DNA from: Pseudomonadota bacterium
GTDB lineage: Bacteria > Pseudomonadota > Gammaproteobacteria > Competibacterales > Competibacteraceae
Length of the DNA stretch: 10,582 nucleotides
NCBI GenBank assembly: GCA_018262135.1
Contig: JAGTSD010000057.1
Location: forward strand, 1-10,582
Reading direction: 5' to 3'
Notes under the pieces: model-generated
The model's input: only the letters and a program-made list of their open reading frames with translations
What the model was told of the DNA's origin: nothing
Databases searched by the model: none
Program-made: the position numbers and the translations under genes
Shown here: positions 7,359 to 10,582 of the stretch, in pieces
Layout of the letters: the number at the start of each line of letters is the position of its first letter
Numbering within the stretch: the first letter of the stretch is position 1

Positions 7359-7559
7359 CCGTGAAGGGCGCGGCCTATCGGTCAGGCGATTACCGGAAAT
7401 TTCGCTTTTCTCTATAGAGCGCGGGCGATTCTCCATTGAGGCGGCTGGAACGTCCGCTGTCAGGGAACGCCGGTAACCTTTCCCGGGTCGCGCGGTCTCT
7501 GGGATGGGGAGCCCAATTCCTCGTTCGATGCTCGACCTCACCCTCGGTGAATTGCCCAC
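7359..7559 (+). promoter_or_regulatory. Gap between cbiO and the efflux operon, with a weak promoter candidate
   Basis: This 201-base gap has no convincing gene. A weak candidate promoter is TTACCG (7390-7395), 17 bases, TATAGA (7413-7418), overlapping a perfect 10-base palindrome CTCTATAGAG (7410-7419). An inverted pair ATTACCGG (7389-7396) and CCGGTAAC (7470-7477) flanks the centre of the gap. Either could be a regulator site for the efflux genes. I see no strong terminator, and all of these matches are weak enough to be chance. Confidence 0.25.
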
Positions 7560-8623
7560 ATGCGTCTATTACCCCAACTCGGCATTGCCGCCCTGCTGGC
7601 CGCCCTGGTGGCCGGCGGCTGGTACTGGACCGCCGCCGGCGGCGGCGCGCAGGACCGCAGCGCGCAACCGCCGCGCCGGAGCAGTACCGTGGTGGTCGAG
7701 ACCGCTATCACGCGACTCGGCACGGTGACGGAGACCGTGACGGCGGTCGGCGTCACCCGCGCCGCCAGCGCCGTCAAGATCGTCCCCAGCACGGCCGGCC
7801 TGGTGACCCGCATCGCCTTCGAAGCCGGCCAGCGCGTTCGGGCCGGCGCGGTGCTGGTCGAACTCGACAGCGCCAGCGAGCGGGCGGCGGTGCGCGAGGC
7901 CGAGAGCGAACTGGCCAACCTGCGCGCCCAGATGGCGCGCGCCGAGTCGCTGCGCGCCCGTAAGCTGCTGTCGGCGGCCGATCTGGACGAACTGCGCGCC
8001 AAGCTCGGCATGGCCGAGGCCCGGTTGGAGGCGGTTCGCAGCCAGTTGCAAAAACGCAGCGTCCGCGCGCCGTTCGGTGGCGTGGTGGGATTGCGCAACA
8101 TCAATCTCGGCGCTTATGTCGATTCCAGCACCGTGCTGACCACCCTCGACGACCTGACCACCGTCGAACTGGAATTCCGCATTCCAGAACGGTATTTCGG
8201 CGCGGTCAAACCCGGTCAGGCGGTGGCTGCCACCAGCATCGCCTTTCCGGGCCGAACCTTCGGCGGCGCGGTGCGCGAGGTGGATACCCGCATCGAGCCG
8301 GCCACGCGCGCGTTCCGGGTCCGGGCCGAATTGCCCAATCCCGACGCGCTGCTGCCGGATGGGCTGTTCGTGGCCGTCGCGCTGGTCGTGGCCGAACGCA
8401 AGGACGCCGTGCTGGTCCCGGAAGAGGCGGTCATCAGCGAGGGGGCATTACTCTCGGCCAACGGCGCGACGCGGCGGTCGAGGTGTTGACCGGGCTGGCG
8501 CCGGATGTCGAGGTGGTGATCAAGGGCCAGCAGTCGCTGCGCGATAAAGCGCCGATTCGAGCCGTCGGCCAGGGTGCGCCGGGTTCGAGTTCGGGCGACG
8601 CCAGTCGCCGGCAACCCTCCTGA
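7560..8623 (+). CDS. RND efflux periplasmic adaptor (membrane fusion protein), frame broken near the C-terminus
   Basis: This adaptor bridges the inner-membrane RND pump encoded next to it and an outer-membrane channel. The N-terminus has one hydrophobic anchor or signal (about 5-25). Lipoyl-like half-motifs follow at about 71-103 and 165-198 around a short helical hairpin (104-160), then a beta-barrel (about 199-275) and the start of the membrane-proximal domain with VLVPEEAVISEG (284-295). The frame used to that point ends at TGA 8487-8489 (309 aa, last residues atypical). Family-like sequence (AAVEVLTGLAPDVEVVIKGQ) continues in another frame to TGA 8621-8623. One base (mod 3) is missing between about 8441 and 8480. 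Read through, the gene would encode about 354 aa, normal for the family. The start has only a modest GGTGA upstream. As given, the product lacks the end of its membrane-proximal domain and may not work; an assembly error is an equal possibility. Confidence 0.88.
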
Positions 8624-8640
8624 CCGACGCGGGGGCCGGC

Positions 8641-10582
8641 ATGTTTCTGTCCGACTTGTTCATCAAACGACCGGTATTCGCTCTCGTGGTCAGCCTGCTG
8701 ATCGTGGTCGGCGGGGCGATGGCACTGCGCGATTTGCCGGTGCGCGAGTTGCCGGATATCGATGCTTCGGTAGTGACCATCACCACGAGCTACACCGGCG
8801 CCGCGCCAGCGATCATCGATACCGAAATCACCGAGGTCATCGAAGGCGCGGTGGCCCGGATCGATGGGGTCCGGCGGATCGAATCCAATTCCCGCGAAGG
8901 GGTCGGTCAGACCCGGGTGACCTTCACCACCGACCGCGATATCGACAGCGCCGCCGCCGACGTGCGCGATGCGGTCGGCTCGGTGGCTAACGGCCTGCCG
9001 GACGAGGCCGACGAGCCACGCGTGGTCAAGGCCGACAGCGACAGCCAGCCGGTGCTGCGGATTGCCCTGACCAGCGACTGGCTGCCGACCGAGGATCTGA
9101 CCGATCTGGCCGAACGCGCGGTGGTGGATCGCCTGACCACGGTGAGCGGGGTGGGCGAAGTGACCCTCAACGGCGCCCGCCGGTACGCCATCCGGGTCTG
9201 GCTGGACAACGAAGCACTGGCGGCGCGCGGGCTGACCACCACCGATGTCGAGGCCGCCCTGCGCCAGGCCAACGTGGAGCTGCCCTCCGGCAGCCTGGAA
9301 TCCAGCAACCGGCAACTGGTGGTGCGCGTCAACAGCCGGCTCCGGACCGTCGAGGATTTTCGCAACCTCGCCATTGTCCAGCGCGACGGCTACCCGATCC
9401 GGCTGTTCGAGCTGGCCCGGGTGGAACGGGGCGTGGAGGACGACAGCTCGCTGGTGCGCACCAACGGCCAGAACTCGGTCACCCTGGGGGTGATCCGCCA
9501 GTCCCGGGCCAATACCCTGGCGGTGTCGGCGGGGGTGCGGGCCGAGCTGGAACGCCTCCGCCCGCAATTGCCCGAGTCGGTGCGCATGACCGTGGCCACC
9601 GACGATGCGCTGTTCATCCGGGCCAGCATCGTCGAGGTGGTGATGACGCTTCTGGTCGCGGTCGGCGTGGTGGTGCTGGTCATTTTCGCCTTCCTCTACT
9701 CGGCCCGGGCGACCCTGATCCCGACGCTGGTCATTCCCGTGTCGATCGTTGGCTCGTTCGTACTGCTGGCGGCGCTGGGCTTTTCGATCAACCTGCTGAC
9801 GCTGCTGGCGCTGATTCTGGCCATCGGCCTGGTGGTGGACGACGCCATCGTGGTGCTGGAGAACGCCCAGCGCCGGGTGGATCGCGGCGAACCCCCGCTG
9901 GCCGCCGCCTATCACGGCACGCGACAAGTCACCTTCGCCGTGCTCGCCACCAGCGCGGTGCTGATCGCGGTCTACGTGCCGCTGTCCCTGCTCGGCGGCG
10001 AAGTCGGCAAACTGTTTCGGGAATTCGGCCTGGTGCTGGCGGCGGCGGTGCTGATTTCCACCTTCGTGGCCCTGTCGCTGACCCCGATGCTGTGTTCGCA
10101 ACTGCTGGGGCGCGGCGGCGGTCCGCCCAACCGGTTCCTGCGGCTGGCGGAGCGGGCGTTCGCGGCCCTGGAGCAGGGTTATCGGACCGCCCTCGCCGGC
10201 GCGCTGGCCATGCCGGTGGTGGTGCTGGCCGTCTCCACGCTGCTGGTCGGCGCGGCGTTGCTGCTGTATCAGGATTTGCCCCAGGAACTGGCGCCCAGCG
10301 AGGATCGCGGCGTGTTCTTCATTACTGCCCGCGCCCCCGAGGGCGCCACGCTGGCGTTTACCGATGCCGGGGTGCGCAAGATCGAGCAGGCCTTGCAGCC
10401 CCTGCTCGACGACAACGAGGCCCAGCGGGTGCTCGCCATCGCCGGCCGGGGCGGCAGCCGCAACCAGGCGTTCCTGGTGGTCGGTCTGACCGACTGGAGC
10501 CAGCGCGAACGCAGCCAGCAGGCTATCGTCGGGGCCACGCGCGGCCTGTTGAGCGAGATTCCCGATGTGCGGGCCGTGCCCA
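8641..10582 (+). CDS. HAE1-type RND efflux pump, inner-membrane subunit, truncated by the window edge
   Basis: This is the proton-driven inner-membrane transporter of a tripartite efflux system. The first 647 residues are present and open to the right edge; full-length members have about 1,030-1,050. The N-terminus MFLSDLFIKRPVFALVVSLL is the classic RND opening, with TM1 at about 10-28. The periplasmic porter region follows (about 29-327), then TM2 (about 328-352) and a helix cluster. TM4 carries IGLVVDDAIVVLEN with the proton-relay pair D400-D401, the arrangement of AcrB-like drug/amphiphile pumps rather than of heavy-metal pumps. A second periplasmic half begins near residue 540. The ATG at 8641 lies 17 bases after the end of the adaptor's out-of-frame coding, so the two form one operon. 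Sequence is intact throughout. The substrate cannot be told; an outer-membrane channel gene may lie beyond the window. Confidence 0.95.
   Translation, partial: MFLSDLFIKRPVFALVVSLLIVVGGAMALRDLPVRELPDIDASVVTITTSYTGAAPAIIDTEITEVIEGAVARIDGVRRIESNSREGVGQTRVTFTTDRDIDSAAADVRDAVGSVANGLPDEADEPRVVKADSDSQPVLRIALTSDWLPTEDLTDLAERAVVDRLTTVSGVGEVTLNGARRYAIRVWLDNEALAARGLTTTDVEAALRQANVELPSGSLESSNRQLVVRVNSRLRTVEDFRNLAIVQRDGYPIRLFELARVERGVEDDSSLVRTNGQNSVTLGVIRQSRANTLAVSAGVRAELERLRPQLPESVRMTVATDDALFIRASIVEVVMTLLVAVGVVVLVIFAFLYSARATLIPTLVIPVSIVGSFVLLAALGFSINLLTLLALILAIGLVVDDAIVVLENAQRRVDRGEPPLAAAYHGTRQVTFAVLATSAVLIAVYVPLSLLGGEVGKLFREFGLVLAAAVLISTFVALSLTPMLCSQLLGRGGGPPNRFLRLAERAFAALEQGYRTALAGALAMPVVVLAVSTLLVGAALLLYQDLPQELAPSEDRGVFFITARAPEGATLAFTDAGVRKIEQALQPLLDDNEAQRVLAIAGRGGSRNQAFLVVGLTDWSQRERSQQAIVGATRGLLSEIPDVRAVP

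Noticed and set aside
8434..10101. 555-codon open frame on the - strand
   Set aside because: It is antisense to the intact RND pump and adaptor end. The translation is low-complexity (His/Gln/Arg/Gly-rich), as expected of a mirror frame in GC-rich coding DNA.
7560..10582. The efflux pair as a cobalt or heavy-metal exporter linked to the cobalt importer
   Set aside because: The pump has the Asp-Asp TM4 motif (LVVDDAIVVLEN) of drug/amphiphile exporters, not the metal-exporter variant, and a 201-base gap separates it from cbiO.
1..10582. CRISPR arrays, tRNA or rRNA genes, insertion sequences, attachment sites
   Set aside because: No regularly spaced repeats, transposase-like protein, terminal inverted repeats or RNA-gene signatures were found on reading the window.

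Overview
The window is GC-rich, densely coding bacterial chromosome with Gram-negative features: a tripartite RND efflux system, a hybrid sensor kinase with a periplasmic domain, and Shine-Dalgarno starts. Protein style suggests a gammaproteobacterium, perhaps near the Competibacteraceae. That placement is an impression from memory, not something the sequence proves.

Layout. (1) Positions 1-1079 (+) hold the 3' part of an unrecognised membrane protein gene whose reading frame is broken near 76-84. (2) 1107-1145 is a 15-bp hairpin between convergent genes. (3) 1186-4104 (-) encodes a 972-aa hybrid sensor histidine kinase/response regulator, preceded on the same strand by a 61-codon hypothetical ORF (4151-4336). 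(4) 4353-7358 (+) is a complete cobalt-uptake unit: a sigma70-type promoter, a cobalamin riboswitch, a hairpin that buries the cbiM ribosome binding site, then cbiM-cbiN-cbiQ-cbiO with overlapping start and stop codons. (5) From 7560 to the right edge (+) lies an RND efflux pair: a membrane-fusion adaptor whose reading frame is broken close to its C-terminus, and the first 647 residues of an HAE1-type RND pump that runs off the window.

The cobalt unit is the clearest functional story. When cobalamin is plentiful the riboswitch should lower translation of CbiM, and the overlapping downstream genes should follow by coupling. CbiM and CbiN form the substrate-capture part, CbiQ is the coupling membrane protein and CbiO the ATPase. 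The efflux pair is probably separate: its pump carries the Asp-Asp proton-relay motif of drug/amphiphile exporters, not the motif of metal exporters. No novel defence system, mobile element, CRISPR array, tRNA or rRNA is visible. The points most worth checking are the two apparent frameshifts, the riboswitch expression platform, and the unrecognised membrane protein with CxxC and CxC motifs.
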